From: Streptomyces althioticus
GTDB taxonomy: Bacteria > Actinomycetota > Actinomycetes > Streptomycetales > Streptomycetaceae
DNA length: 64,000 nucleotides
NCBI GenBank assembly: GCA_014649355.1
Contig: BMSW01000002.1
Location: forward strand, 496,001-560,000
Reading direction: 5' to 3'
Position numbers and translations under genes: made by a program. The notes beneath the pieces are model-generated. The model had not been told where the DNA came from, made no database searches, and was given only the letters and a program-made list of their open reading frames with translations. Shown here one piece after another: positions 26,331 through 38,160 of this stretch; positions within the stretch are counted from its first letter, which is position 1, and the number at the start of each line of letters is the position of its first letter.

Positions 26331-26747
26331 TCAGGCCACCCGGCGCCGCTCCGGGGCCACCGCCGGGCGGGCGGGCGCCTGGGGGACGCGGGCGGCCGTA
26401 CGGACGCGGTACGTGGTGCGGTTGGGGTCGACGACCGGGTCGCCGAGAGTGATCCGGCCGCTCGACTGGAGCTCGTCGCACTCGGCGGTGGGCAGCGCGG
26501 CGTAGCAGCCGCCGGCACCGGTGGCCGGGTCGATCGGACGCCAGTAGCTGTACCGGCGGCGGCCGTTGGCGAACACCGTGACGTACGTCGGGGTGCGGGG
26601 GTCCGCGATGATGCGCAGCACGTCGGCCGTGGTCCCCGGCGACGCGGGCGCGGCGGCGGGGGACGGGGCGGCGGCCGCCCGGGCCCGCCGTCGGCGGACG
26701 GTCGGCAGGTCGACGAGGGTGGTCGAGCGGTCGACGGTGGCAAGCAT
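26331..26747 (-). CDS. Hypothetical protein, unknown function
   Basis: A 138-residue protein with a basic, Ala/Pro-rich N-terminus (residues 1-45) and a compact C-terminal region (VLRIIADPRTPTYVTVFANG, RRYSYWRPIDPATGAGGCYAALP) that looks like a small beta-domain with a single Cys. No signal peptide and no recognised family. ATG at 26747 follows AAAGG; in-frame codons upstream lack a ribosome site. Confidence 0.6.
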   Translation of the reverse strand: MLATVDRSTTLVDLPTVRRRRARAAAAPSPAAAPASPGTTADVLRIIADPRTPTYVTVFANGRRRYSYWRPIDPATGAGGCYAALPTAECDELQSSGRITLGDPVVDPNRTTYRVRTAARVPQAPARPAVAPERRRVA

Positions 26748-26905
26748 CTGAAGGACCTTTCCGGAGCCGGACACGAGACCGTCTACCCAGCACCGCGCCG
26801 GAGTTGATCTCCTTTTCCGATCATTGTGCAACCTCACACCGACAACGTGCGACGCTTTTCGGACGTTCCCGGTCGACGTGTCGACATGACGACCGTGATG
26901 GGCCG

Positions 26906-27250
26906 TCAGTCACCGGCGAGCGGGTCGTGGCCCCAGTTCATCAGCGAGTGCCGCCAGCGCGTGTCGGTGACGTCGCCGGACGGGCGCTGCGCGAGGTGGC
27001 GGTTGATGTAACCGACGACCTTGCGCATGTGGGCGTGGTCGTCCTCGGTGAGGTCGGCGCGTTTGGTGTGCAGCAGCTCGACGATGCGCCGTCCCGAGGC
27101 GTGTCCGGTCGACTCGCCGCCGTCCTTGTGCTGGCCCGCGCTCCGCGACTCGTCCGTCGCGAGCCACTTCTCCAGATCGCCGGCCTTCATGTTGACCAGC
27201 TCGCGGAACTCGTTCCAGGTCTTCTCGTCGTCCGCGGCCACGGCGCTCAC
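26906..27250 (-). CDS. DUF3140 family protein
   Basis: A 114-residue DUF3140 protein (EFRELVNMKAGDLEKWLATDES, KVVGYINRHLAQRP, WRHSLMNWGHDPL). The family is charged, cytoplasmic and of unknown function, and is usually found with DUF2945 as here. Its GTG start overlaps the DUF2945 stop codon (GTGA), so the two are translated as a pair. Confidence 0.85.
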   Translation of the reverse strand: MSAVAADDEKTWNEFRELVNMKAGDLEKWLATDESRSAGQHKDGGESTGHASGRRIVELLHTKRADLTEDDHAHMRKVVGYINRHLAQRPSGDVTDTRWRHSLMNWGHDPLAGD

Positions 27251-27477
27251 TTCTTCTTCTTGAGCGCGGACGGCTTGTGCACCGCCGTCTTCCCGGACTT
27301 GTCGCTGCGCACCTCGTACTGCGGCTCGTCCTCGGACGCCGCGACGGTGCGTCCGGCCGCCTCGGTCCGCTCGGTGATCTTCTGCTCGACCTCGCCCGTG
27401 GTCTCGCTTCCGTGGCTGCTCCAGGCGACGTGGTCGCCCTCGTGCAGGTCCTTCCCGGACTTCCTGTCCTTCGCCAT
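27247..27477 (-). CDS. DUF2945 (HVA1/TUDOR-like) family protein
   Basis: A 76-residue DUF2945 protein (LHEGDHVAWSSHGSETTGEVEQKITERT) with a lysine-rich tail ending in KKKK. This small SH3/TUDOR-like fold is related to fungal hypervirulence-associated HVA1. Function in bacteria is not established. ATG at 27477 is used; upstream in-frame codons read through the katG terminator side. Coupled to DUF3140 downstream. Confidence 0.82.
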   Translation of the reverse strand: MAKDRKSGKDLHEGDHVAWSSHGSETTGEVEQKITERTEAAGRTVAASEDEPQYEVRSDKSGKTAVHKPSALKKKK

Positions 27478-27563
27478 GTCCGGCGCCTCCTTCGTGTCGA
27501 CCGTGGGGCCGCTCTCCACCCTGGTGGCAGCGGCGGCCGCGCGCATCTCGGGCGGACAGCCGT

Positions 27564-27596
27564 CCGGGCCGGCCCCCGTGGAGGGGACCGGCCCGG
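27564..27596 (-). terminator. Terminator of katG
   Basis: CCGGGCCGG (27564-27572) pairs with CCGGCCCGG (27588-27596), with a further CCCC/GGGG pairing inside, 45 bp past the katG stop. Confidence 0.8.
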
Positions 27597-27640
27597 AAGG
27601 GTGGATCAGTGCGCCGGAGGGACCGGGCGGGCGGTGCGGA

Positions 27641-30338
<2,698 letters not shown>

Positions 30339-30494
30339 GGGGCCGAACCTACCGCCGGAGACGCGAACAATTCCAGAGAACGAACGGATCCATTCTTGGG
30401 GCGTGTCCGGTAACGGTGGGTGGCTCCCGGGTTGCGCCCGGCACCGGGGCGCGGACCGCTTCCCGTCCGCCTCCTCGGGCCTGTGACCAGGGGG

Positions 30495-31376
30495 TCAGTG
30501 CAGGACGTCGAGCGCCCCCGGAAGGATTCTCGCCGTGACGGGCAGCGTCGCGTCGACCTCGCCGTCCGTGCCGTAGGGGATCGCCCGGTCGGCCTCGATG
30601 TGTATCTCCCGGCCGCGCAGGACGCGCACCTGGGGGCGGTGCACGTGGGCGCCGGTGCGCAGTTCGTTCATCAGGGCGAAGAACAGCAGACGGGGCGCGT
30701 GGCGGATCATGACGACGTCGAGGAGGCCGTCGTCGAGTCGGGCGTCGGGGGCGATGAGACGGCCGGATCCGTACGTGCCCGAGTTGGCGGCGACCACGGT
30801 GTAGCCCGTGTGGGTGTGTTCCTCGCCGTCGACGGTGACCGTGTAGCGGGCCGGGCGCCACGTGGTCACCGCCCGCAGGCCGCCCGCGTAGTAGGACGCC
30901 GAACCGCGCAGCAGGCGGGAGCGGTTGGCGTGCCGGTTGGCGAGGGCGTCCACCCCGGCGTAGACGCTGCCGAGCACGACGACGCGGTCGTGGGTGGCCG
31001 AGGTGACCTCGACGGTGTCGACGGGGCGGGGCTCGGCCCGCAGCAGGATGCCGGCCAGGGCCTCCGGGTCCCGGGGCAGGCCGAGCGCCCGGGCGAAGTC
31101 GTTGCCCCGTCCGGCCGGGACCAGGCCGAGTGTCGCGCCGGTGCCGCTGAGGGCGCCGCCGACGCAGCCGGCCATGCCGTCCCCGCCGACGGCCAGGACG
31201 GTGCGGCCCGCCGCTCCTGCGGTGACCGCGAGCTCCCTGGCATGCGCGAGGCTCCGGCTGTACTCGGTCACCAGTTCGGCGCCCGCCTCACGCAGATGCC
31301 GGGCGACGGCGAGCAACGCGGCGGCGGAAGCGGCCGCGCCCGCGGTGGGGTTGACGACGGCGGTGAACTGTCGCAT
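30495..31376 (-). CDS. Diacylglycerol/lipid kinase family protein
   Basis: A 293-residue DagK-type kinase catalytic domain protein (PF00781). The nucleotide-binding GGDGM motif is at 64-68 and PAGRGNDFA at 87-95. It should phosphorylate diacylglycerol or a related lipid at the membrane surface, feeding phospholipid synthesis; the exact lipid is not defined by sequence. GGAGG lies 8 bp before the ATG. It is preceded by the long repeat-bearing gap. Confidence 0.87.
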   Translation of the reverse strand: MRQFTAVVNPTAGAAASAAALLAVARHLREAGAELVTEYSRSLAHARELAVTAGAAGRTVLAVGGDGMAGCVGGALSGTGATLGLVPAGRGNDFARALGLPRDPEALAGILLRAEPRPVDTVEVTSATHDRVVVLGSVYAGVDALANRHANRSRLLRGSASYYAGGLRAVTTWRPARYTVTVDGEEHTHTGYTVVAANSGTYGSGRLIAPDARLDDGLLDVVMIRHAPRLLFFALMNELRTGAHVHRPQVRVLRGREIHIEADRAIPYGTDGEVDATLPVTARILPGALDVLH

Positions 31377-32084
31377 CGGGATGCCTCCGGGGTACGGCCG
31401 AGGGGGTGGGTGGATGTGCGGGGGTGCCCGGCGGGGCCGGGTGCCTGGTGCGTGGCGCGTGGCGCCCGGCAGGGCAGTGCGGGACGGTGGCGCGCCCCCA
31501 CGGCCCCGCGCGGGGCGGCCGGTAAGGGTCACCGGCGCGGGCCGCCGGAACCGAAGGGCCGGGACCGGCCCGCGCGAGCCGGTGGCCGAGGCGCGTCCGG
31601 GAACGGGCGCCACGGACGATGGCGGCGGCCGCCCCTGGGAGGGTGACCGGGCATCTGTACCCGGGTCGGCGAGGGCCGTTGGGCCGGCGGATCGGCACCG
31701 ACGCCTCGCCGCCGCGCGCCCGCCGGCGGACCGAGCCCCGCCCGGGGCCGGGCGGCCCGGCGGATGTCCGGTGCGGGTCCGGGTGATCGGCACCGGGCCG
31801 GGCGACCGGTGGCGAGCCCGGCAACCGGTGCCGCGTTGGGCGACCGGCCCGGACCGGAGAACCAGTGGCAGCCAGGCACGCGGCGCACGTCCGGAAAGAC
31901 AGGCGCCGAACCGGACAGCCGATGCCGCGCCGAGCGACGGATGCCGGCCGGGGCAACCAGCGGCCGGTCAAATGACCGGTGCCGAGTCGGTGACCGGTGC
32001 CGAGTCGGTGACCGGTGCCGAGTCGGTGACCGACGCCGGTCCGGGCGACCGGTGCCGCAGTCCGGTGCACGGGCGCGACGCCCC
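31377..32084. other. 708-bp non-coding region of degenerate repeats
   Basis: No supportable gene. From about 31787 to 32065 the DNA is built of irregular 17-20 bp units that begin with a GACCGG-like or AACCGG-like block and continue TGCCGNG; three neighbouring units are exact. The part nearer 31400-31650 is plain GC-rich sequence that probably holds the lipid kinase promoter. Confidence 0.6.
31974..32027. repeat. Three perfect 18-bp tandem repeats
   Basis: GACCGGTGCCGAGTCGGT is repeated exactly at 31974-31991, 31992-32009 and 32010-32027, followed by a decayed fourth unit (GACCGACGCCGG). Older diverged copies extend upstream. The array lies just beyond the stop of the FAD oxidase gene (32085). 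Confidence 0.9.
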
Positions 32085-33680
32085 TCAGTCCGCCGGCAGG
32101 AGCACGCCGGGATTCAGCACGCCCTCGGGATCCAGCCGCCGCTTCACCGCGCGCAGCGCCTCGGTGCCGAGGGGGCCGATCTCGCGGACGTACCAGTCGC
32201 GGTGGTCCGTGCCCACGCCGTGGTGGTGGCTGATGGTGCCGCCCGCGGCGAGGATCGCCTCGTTCGCGGCGTGTTTCGCGCGCGCCCAGTGGGCCACGGG
32301 GTCCTCGCCCTGCGCGGAGACGACCGTGAAGTACAGCGAGGCGCCGTTCTCGTAGACGTGGGAGATGTGGCACATCACCAGCGGCGGGGTGCCGGCCTCG
32401 GTGAGGGTGGTGGTGAGCGCGTCGCGGACGGCGGTGTACAGGCCGGGGAGGCGGGACCAGAACGTCGCCGTCTCCAGCGTCTCCGCGAACGCCCCGGCGT
32501 CGAGGAGGGCGTCCCGCAGGTAGGGCGCCGAGTAGCGGCCGTGGGCCCAGCGGCGGCCGGGCTCCTCGCCGAGCGGGGTGCCGCCGCACTCCCGCAGGAC
32601 GGCGGCGGCCCGCTCGCGCCGGTACGCCGTGTCCTCCTCCGTGCCCTCGTACCCGGCGACGGCGGTGCAGCCGCTCGCCTGGAGCTCGCCGGAGCCGATC
32701 GCCTCGGGGTTGGCGAGGCCGACAAGGGTCTCGGTCTCGTCGGACAGGCGCAGCACGGTGGGCCGGGGCCCGTCCTGGGCGAGCCGGCGCAGGGCGGCGG
32801 CGCCCGCGTCGAAGGAGGAGAAGCTCCAGCCCTCGTAGAGGCGGGTCCGGGGCACCGGGCGGACCCGGACCGTCACCGAGGTGATGACGCCGAACGCGCC
32901 CTCGGAGCCGAGGAGGAGCTGGCGCAGGTCGGGGCCGGCGGCGGAGCGCGGGGCGCGGCCGGTGTCGAGGGTGCCCTCGGGGGTGGCAAGGGTGAGGGAG
33001 AGGACCATCTCGTCGAAGCGCCCGTACCCGGCGGAGGCCTGGCCGCTGGAGCGGGTGGCGGCGAAGCCGCCGATGGTGGCCCACTCGTAGGACTGCGGGA
33101 AGTGGCCGAGGGTGAAGCCGTGTTCGGCGAGGAGCGCCTCGGCCTGCGGGGCGCGCAGACCGGGCTGCAGCGTGGCGGTGCGGGAGACCGGGTCGAGGTC
33201 GAGCAGGCGGTTCATGCGCCGCAGGTCGAGGGCGACGAACGTGCCGCGCGCCTCGGGGGCGAGACCGCCGACGACGGAGGTGCCGCCGCCGAACGGGACG
33301 GCGCTCAGGCCGTGTTCGGCGCACAGGCGGAGCACGGCGAGCACCTCGTCGTGCGTGGCGGGCAGCAGCACGGCCGCGGGGAGCGCGGCGGCGAGGTCGC
33401 CGCCGCGGATGCGCAGCAGGTCGGGGGTGGACTTGCCGCGGGTGTGCCGGACGCGGGTCTCGGCGTCGGTCCGGACGTGTGCCCCGTCGCCCAGCGCGGC
33501 GGCCAGGGCGCGGTGCGCGTCGGGGGCGAGCGGGCTCGCGGGGACGTCCAGGTCCTCGAGGGCGACGGTCGCCGTCTCGCGCGGCTTGACGCCGAGCAGG
33601 TCACGCAGCAGCCCGGTCACCGGGTCGGGCAGCGGGGCCGCCCGACCGGGGTCGCCCCAGCCGCTCCAGAGCATGTCCAT
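32085..33680 (-). CDS. FAD-dependent oxidase, alkyldihydroxyacetonephosphate synthase-like
   Basis: A 531-residue VAO-fold flavoprotein. The PP-loop PFGGGTSVVGGL (129-140) binds the FAD pyrophosphate, LGSEGAFGVIT follows, and SHHHGVGTDH near the C-terminus (HHHG at 485-488) is the histidine cluster of eukaryotic ADHAP synthase, which makes the ether bond of plasmalogens. Bacterial relatives may act on glycerol-phosphate or lactate-like substrates. Divergent tetR-glpD suggests a glycerol-3-phosphate or ether-lipid function. The start is one of two options (ATG 33680 or GTG 33695). Confidence 0.82.
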   Translation of the reverse strand: MDMLWSGWGDPGRAAPLPDPVTGLLRDLLGVKPRETATVALEDLDVPASPLAPDAHRALAAALGDGAHVRTDAETRVRHTRGKSTPDLLRIRGGDLAAALPAAVLLPATHDEVLAVLRLCAEHGLSAVPFGGGTSVVGGLAPEARGTFVALDLRRMNRLLDLDPVSRTATLQPGLRAPQAEALLAEHGFTLGHFPQSYEWATIGGFAATRSSGQASAGYGRFDEMVLSLTLATPEGTLDTGRAPRSAAGPDLRQLLLGSEGAFGVITSVTVRVRPVPRTRLYEGWSFSSFDAGAAALRRLAQDGPRPTVLRLSDETETLVGLANPEAIGSGELQASGCTAVAGYEGTEEDTAYRRERAAAVLRECGGTPLGEEPGRRWAHGRYSAPYLRDALLDAGAFAETLETATFWSRLPGLYTAVRDALTTTLTEAGTPPLVMCHISHVYENGASLYFTVVSAQGEDPVAHWARAKHAANEAILAAGGTISHHHGVGTDHRDWYVREIGPLGTEALRAVKRRLDPEGVLNPGVLLPAD

Positions 33681-33753
33681 GTCTGTCGTCCTCACGGGTC
33701 CGTCCTGACGGGTCGGGAAAGAGCGATGCCGTCGCCCGACGGCCTCACGTGGC

Positions 33754-33766
33754 GTTACACTGTGAC
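33754..33766. promoter_or_regulatory. TetR operator and leaderless promoter
   Basis: GTTACACTGTGAC is a near-perfect 13-bp palindrome (one mismatched pair) ending two bases before the tetR ATG at 33769. It contains TACACT (33756-33761), a -10 element placed so that transcription would start at about the ATG. The overlap suggests autorepression and possible control of the divergent FAD oxidase. Confidence 0.5.
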
Positions 33767-33768
33767 AC

Positions 33769-34377
33769 ATGACGCCTATTCGTCACAACGCCTCGGCAGG
33801 TTCCGACAACGACACGGTGCTCGACGCGGTGCGCGACTGCGTGCTCGCCGTCGGGGTCCGCCGCACCACGCTCACCGACGTGGCCCGCCGCGCCGGTGTC
33901 TCCCGCATGACGCTGTACCGGCGCTGGCCGGACGTGCGGTCGCTGGTCGGCGACCTGATGACGCGGGAGTGGATCGCGGTGGCCACCGGGGCCATGCCCG
34001 AGCACAGAGCCGACATGACCGCGCGGGAGCTGCTCACGCGGGGACTCGTGGACGCGGTGCGGGACTTCGTCGCCCACCCGCTCTTCCGCAAGATCCTCGA
34101 CGTCGACCCCGAACTGCTCCTCCCCTACGTGCTGGACCGCCGGGGCGCGAGCCAGGAGGCCTTGCTCGAACTGCTGGCCGACGCACTGCGCGAGGGGCAC
34201 GCCGACGGCTCGGTGCGCCGCGCGCCCGTCGAACGGCAGGCGCGGTCGGTGCTGTTGATCGTGCAGTCCTTCACCCTGTCCCTGCGGACCATGACCGACG
34301 AGGACGACCCCGAGCTGTCCGCCGAGGCGTTCCTCGGCGAGCTGCGCGGCATTCTGGAGAGGACCCTCACGCCATGA
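33769..34377 (+). CDS. TetR family transcriptional regulator
   Basis: A 202-residue TetR repressor. The HTH occupies about residues 14-60 (TTLTDVARRAGVSRMTLYRRWP); the rest is the helical ligand-binding and dimerisation domain, with no ligand predictable. It overlaps glpD by ATGA, so it is co-translated with it, and is divergent from the FAD oxidase; both are likely targets. Confidence 0.9.
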   Translation: MTPIRHNASAGSDNDTVLDAVRDCVLAVGVRRTTLTDVARRAGVSRMTLYRRWPDVRSLVGDLMTREWIAVATGAMPEHRADMTARELLTRGLVDAVRDFVAHPLFRKILDVDPELLLPYVLDRRGASQEALLELLADALREGHADGSVRRAPVERQARSVLLIVQSFTLSLRTMTDEDDPELSAEAFLGELRGILERTLTP

Positions 34378-35939
34378 CCCCCCTCAGCGGCTCGTCCCTG
34401 TCCGCCGCCCGGCGCGCCCGCGACCTGACCGACTCGGTGCACGGCGACACCGTGGACGTGCTGGTCGTCGGCCTCGGCGTGACCGGCGCGGGCGCCGCCC
34501 TGGACGCGGCGGCGCGCGGACTGCGGGTGGTGGCGGTCGACGCCCACGACCTGGCGTTCGGCACCTCCCGCTTCAGCAGCAAGCTCGTCCACGGCGGGCT
34601 GCGCTACCTGGCCTCCGGCCGGCTCGACGTGGCCCACGAGAGCGCGGTGGAGCGCGGCATCCTGATGGAGCGCACGGCGCCCCACCTGGTGCACGCCCAG
34701 CCGTTCGTGCTGCCGCTCACCCCGCTGGTGTCGCGCGGCCAGGCGGCTTTGGCGCGGGCCGGGTTCCACGCGGGAGACACCCTGCGGCTGGCGGCGCGCA
34801 CCGCCCGCGCCACGCTCCCGGCACCCAGGCGTCTCTCGGTCGTGGAGACCCGCCATCTCGCGCCGGCGCTCCGCCTCGACGGCCTGCGCGGCGGCCTGCT
34901 GTCGTGGGACGGCCGGCTCACCGACGACGCCCGCCTGGTGACGGCCCTGGCCCGCACGGCGGCCGCGCACGGGGCGCGGGTCCTCACCCGCGTCCGGGCG
35001 CTGGAGCTGACCGCGACAGGCGCCCGGGTCCGCGACGAACTCACCGGCGAGGAGGGCGAGATCCGCGCCCGCGCGGTGGTCAACGCCGCCGGCGTGTGGG
35101 CGGGCGGCCTCGTCGACGGCGTCCGCATCCGCCCCTCCCGCGGCACCCACCTGGTGCTGCGCCCGGAGAGCCTCGGCCCGCTCACCGCCGGACTGCACAT
35201 CCCGGTGCCCGGGGAGACCAACCGCTTCGTCCTGGTCCTCCCCCAGGACGACGGCCGGGTCTACGTCGGCCTCACCGACGAGCCCGTGGACGGCGACATC
35301 CCCGATGTCACGGAGCCCCCGGAGACGGACATCGGCTTCCTGCTGGACGTCCTCTGCTCCGTCCTGCACGTGCCGGTGCACCGGGACGACGTGGTGGGCG
35401 CGTTCGCCGGGCTGCGGCCTCTTCTGGACACCACGCCGGAGGACGCGGACGCCCCGCCGAGGACCGCCGACATCTCCCGCCGGCACGCCGTACTGACGTC
35501 GTCGGAGGGCGTGGTCACGGTGGTCGGCGGCAAGCTGACCACGTACCGGCGGATGGCGGAGGACGCGGTGGACGCGGCGGTACGGCTGCGAGGACTGCCG
35601 GCCGGCCCGTCCCGCACCGCGTCCCTCCCCCTCGTGGGCGCGGCCCCGCCGCACGTCCTGGCCGGCCTGCCCGCGCCCCGCCGCCTGGTCCGCCGCCACG
35701 GCACCGAGGCCCGGACGGTCCTGGCCCTCGCCGAACGGGACCCCCGCCTCGCCGAGCCGCTCCTCCCCGGCCATCCGGTCACGGCCGCGGAGGCGCTGTG
35801 GGCGGTGCTCCACGAGGGCGCGCTGGACGAGGACGACGTCCTGGACCGCCGCACCCGCATCGGCCTGGTCCCCTCCGACCGGACGGCGGCACGGGAGGCG
35901 GTGCGGACGCTGCTGGCCGACGCCGCCGCGAGGGGCTGA
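34374..35939 (+). CDS. glpD: Glycerol-3-phosphate dehydrogenase/oxidase, FAD-dependent
   Basis: A 521-residue membrane-associated flavoprotein oxidising sn-glycerol-3-phosphate to dihydroxyacetone phosphate. The FAD motif GLGVTGAG is at 33-40, TSRFSSKLVHGGLRYL follows, and GLRPLL plus VVGGKLTTYRRMAEDAVD mark the substrate half; the C-terminal DAO_C domain is present. It is translationally coupled to the TetR gene. With the ADHAP-synthase-like enzyme across the divergent promoter it forms a plausible glycerol-phosphate/ether-lipid redox unit. It may be one of several GlpD paralogues in the genome, so the symbol is a family label. Confidence 0.88.
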   Translation: MTPLSGSSLSAARRARDLTDSVHGDTVDVLVVGLGVTGAGAALDAAARGLRVVAVDAHDLAFGTSRFSSKLVHGGLRYLASGRLDVAHESAVERGILMERTAPHLVHAQPFVLPLTPLVSRGQAALARAGFHAGDTLRLAARTARATLPAPRRLSVVETRHLAPALRLDGLRGGLLSWDGRLTDDARLVTALARTAAAHGARVLTRVRALELTATGARVRDELTGEEGEIRARAVVNAAGVWAGGLVDGVRIRPSRGTHLVLRPESLGPLTAGLHIPVPGETNRFVLVLPQDDGRVYVGLTDEPVDGDIPDVTEPPETDIGFLLDVLCSVLHVPVHRDDVVGAFAGLRPLLDTTPEDADAPPRTADISRRHAVLTSSEGVVTVVGGKLTTYRRMAEDAVDAAVRLRGLPAGPSRTASLPLVGAAPPHVLAGLPAPRRLVRRHGTEARTVLALAERDPRLAEPLLPGHPVTAAEALWAVLHEGALDEDDVLDRRTRIGLVPSDRTAAREAVRTLLADAAARG

Positions 35940-35944
35940 CGGGG

Positions 35945-37996
35945 TCAGCGTGCGTGGACGCCGACCTCGTGCAGCGAGTAGCCGTACCCGGTCCCGCGTT
36001 CCAGGCAGACGACGCGCACCTCCCGTGCCTCGACCGGTGTGAACACCGCCGTGTCCAGGCCTCCGTCGCCCGTCGTCGTGGACCACACCGTGCGCCAGTT
36101 CGTGCCGTCGGCCGACACGTCCACGCGGTACGAACCGGCGTACGCGCGTTCCCAGTCCAGGGTGACCCGGCCGATCCGGTGGGTGGCGCCGAGGTCGAGG
36201 CGCAGCCACTGGGGGTCGGTCCAGTCGCTGGCCCAGCGGGTGTTGCGGTCGCCGTCGACGGCGCGGTCGGGGGCGTAGCTGGTGAACGGGTTCCACTCGG
36301 CGGAGGACGCCGTGGCCCGCGCGTCGCGGGCGAGGTTCGCCGCCGGGCGGTGGCGTTCGGTCGCGCCCCAGGTGGTGAGGTAGGACTCTGCGCCGCGGAA
36401 CAGGTCGTCCACGACGTGCTGTCCGCCGACGCGTCGGATGTCCTCGATCCAGTCGGGCACCAGGCCGTAGTGCGCGGCGCCGTCGGTGTTCAGGTCCCAG
36501 GTGCGCTGCCCGGTGGTCTGCCGGTCGAGGACGGAGCCGCCGTCGGTGCTGCGGAAGGGGTACGTCACGGGGTTCGGCGCGTCCGCGCCGCGCGGGGCGG
36601 GCCAGCCGCCGACGCCGTTCATGTCGGTGCCGAAGCCGTAGCCGACGCCGTAGGCGTCCCGCAGCCGTTCGGTGCGGCCCGCCTCGGTCACGAACTGCTC
36701 GGAGCCGTTCATGTACTGGGCGGTGAACCCGCCGAGCCGGTAGACGCGTTCGGTCCAGTTCAGGTCCGTCCAGCTGTGCGAGGACAGGACGCCCGGGTAG
36801 GACGCGGACTCGAAGAGGTCGAGGACCCGGCCGGCGGCCTTGACACTCATGTGGTCGATCTCGAGCATCATGCCCCGCTGCATCATGCCGCGCACCGCGT
36901 ACTCGCCCAGCCCGGTCAGCCCGCGCACGTTGCACCGGGCGTCCGCGTCGTACGACGGGACCTCCACGCCGGCCGGGAGGTGCTCCTCGGCGGCGGGGGC
37001 GCCGGCGAGACCGATGGGGTTGTCGTGCTGCGGACCGGTGCAGGGCTCGGTCCGCCAGAAGGTGCCGGTGGACAGGAACTGCCCGACGTTGACGGCGGTG
37101 CCGAGCGCACCGGAGTCGAAGCGCACGCCGCACAGCGCGTTGTCGAACTTGTGGCACAGGAACATGCTGCGCACGCCCAGGTCGTACAGCTCGTCGAGAC
37201 CCGCGTCGATGTCGTCCCGGTCGCACTGGGCGATGTCCAGGATCATCTTGCAGCCGAACGGCTCCGACGTCTCCACGCCCAGCACGACGGCCAGCTTGCC
37301 CTGCTCGATCACCTCACGCGCCTGCGCGCTGTCGGTGACGATGCGGAACCACCCCTTGCCCGGCCCTCCGTACATGGCGTCGACGTGATCCTGCATCTCG
37401 TACGTCAGCCGGGCCTGGAGGCGGATCGAGGTCATCTCGTCGCAGCCGCGGTCCTTGAAGAAGTACACCGAGCAGATCACGCCGTTGGTGACGAGGTCGT
37501 TGACCAGCACCCGCTGCCCGCCGCGCCAGGCGCGCTCGATCCAGGCGTAGTAGTTCTGCTGGTGGGTCAGCGAGTCGTGCGCGGGCCAGTCGGCGAAGGT
37601 GGGCCAGCCGTCCGGGTCGTGACGGCCGTCGCCGCCGCCGGTGATGAAGTCGAAGACGGCGAGGGAGCCGTCGGGATAGTGCTCGGGGCAGTCCTTGAGC
37701 GCGTCGGCGATGCCCTTCCGGGAGAACGCCTTGCCGCAGATGAGCCGGCCGCCGAAGGCCTCGTTGGACATGACGTGGTTGTGCGCGTCGACGAATCCGC
37801 GCACCCGTCCGGCGGAGTCGGTCCCCTTGAACGGCTCCCCGGTGACGTTGATCTGCGAGTCCGGCGCCGGCCGGGCGACCGGGTCCCACCAGGTGCCGCC
37901 GGCGGCCGAGCTGGACGTGGGCGTGAGCACGGCGGCCAGGACGAGGAGGAGCAGCGTCACGATCCCGGCGTGGCGTCCGGAGCGAGAGGTGGTCAC
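35945..37996 (-). CDS. Secreted metal-dependent hydrolase (membrane-dipeptidase-like) with discoidin domain
   Basis: A 683-residue exported protein. The GTG at 37996 was chosen because GGAGGG lies 8 bp upstream and it yields a clean signal peptide ending SSSAAG; an ATG at 38041 adds charged residues before it. The central domain has the metal-site pattern of the M19/amidohydrolase group: FVDAHNHVMS near residue 66, GMMLEIDHMSVKAAG, LSSHSW and GFGTDMNG. The C-terminus (about 550-683) is an F5/8 type C (CBM32) domain that binds carbohydrate. Many cysteines suggest disulfides. Substrate unknown; M19 family dipeptidases usually lack such lectin domains. Confidence 0.75.
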   Translation of the reverse strand: MTTSRSGRHAGIVTLLLLVLAAVLTPTSSSAAGGTWWDPVARPAPDSQINVTGEPFKGTDSAGRVRGFVDAHNHVMSNEAFGGRLICGKAFSRKGIADALKDCPEHYPDGSLAVFDFITGGGDGRHDPDGWPTFADWPAHDSLTHQQNYYAWIERAWRGGQRVLVNDLVTNGVICSVYFFKDRGCDEMTSIRLQARLTYEMQDHVDAMYGGPGKGWFRIVTDSAQAREVIEQGKLAVVLGVETSEPFGCKMILDIAQCDRDDIDAGLDELYDLGVRSMFLCHKFDNALCGVRFDSGALGTAVNVGQFLSTGTFWRTEPCTGPQHDNPIGLAGAPAAEEHLPAGVEVPSYDADARCNVRGLTGLGEYAVRGMMQRGMMLEIDHMSVKAAGRVLDLFESASYPGVLSSHSWTDLNWTERVYRLGGFTAQYMNGSEQFVTEAGRTERLRDAYGVGYGFGTDMNGVGGWPAPRGADAPNPVTYPFRSTDGGSVLDRQTTGQRTWDLNTDGAAHYGLVPDWIEDIRRVGGQHVVDDLFRGAESYLTTWGATERHRPAANLARDARATASSAEWNPFTSYAPDRAVDGDRNTRWASDWTDPQWLRLDLGATHRIGRVTLDWERAYAGSYRVDVSADGTNWRTVWSTTTGDGGLDTAVFTPVEAREVRVVCLERGTGYGYSLHEVGVHAR

Positions 37997-38120
37997 CGGC
38001 GGGTCCCTCCGTCGACGGAGCGGCCACGACGTGGTTGTCATGACCTCTGCAACCCCCTCGGGGAGCATCGCCACCCGCGCGTACGCCGTCAAGGGTGTGC
38101 GCACACCCACGTCCGCCGCC

Positions 38121-38152
38121 GGGACGGCCCACGGACACCCGTGGACCGTCCC
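38121..38152 (-). terminator. Terminator of GH97 gene
   Basis: Near-perfect hairpin: GGGACGG and CCACGG on the left pair with CCGTGG and CCGTCCC on the right around an ACAC loop, with one mismatch. It lies 9 bp past the GH97 stop. Confidence 0.8.
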
Positions 38153-38160
38153 GCCCCCCG

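Noticed and set aside
31974..32027. Possible CRISPR array
   Set aside because: The 18-bp units are directly adjacent with no spacers and no cas genes; it is a tandem repeat.
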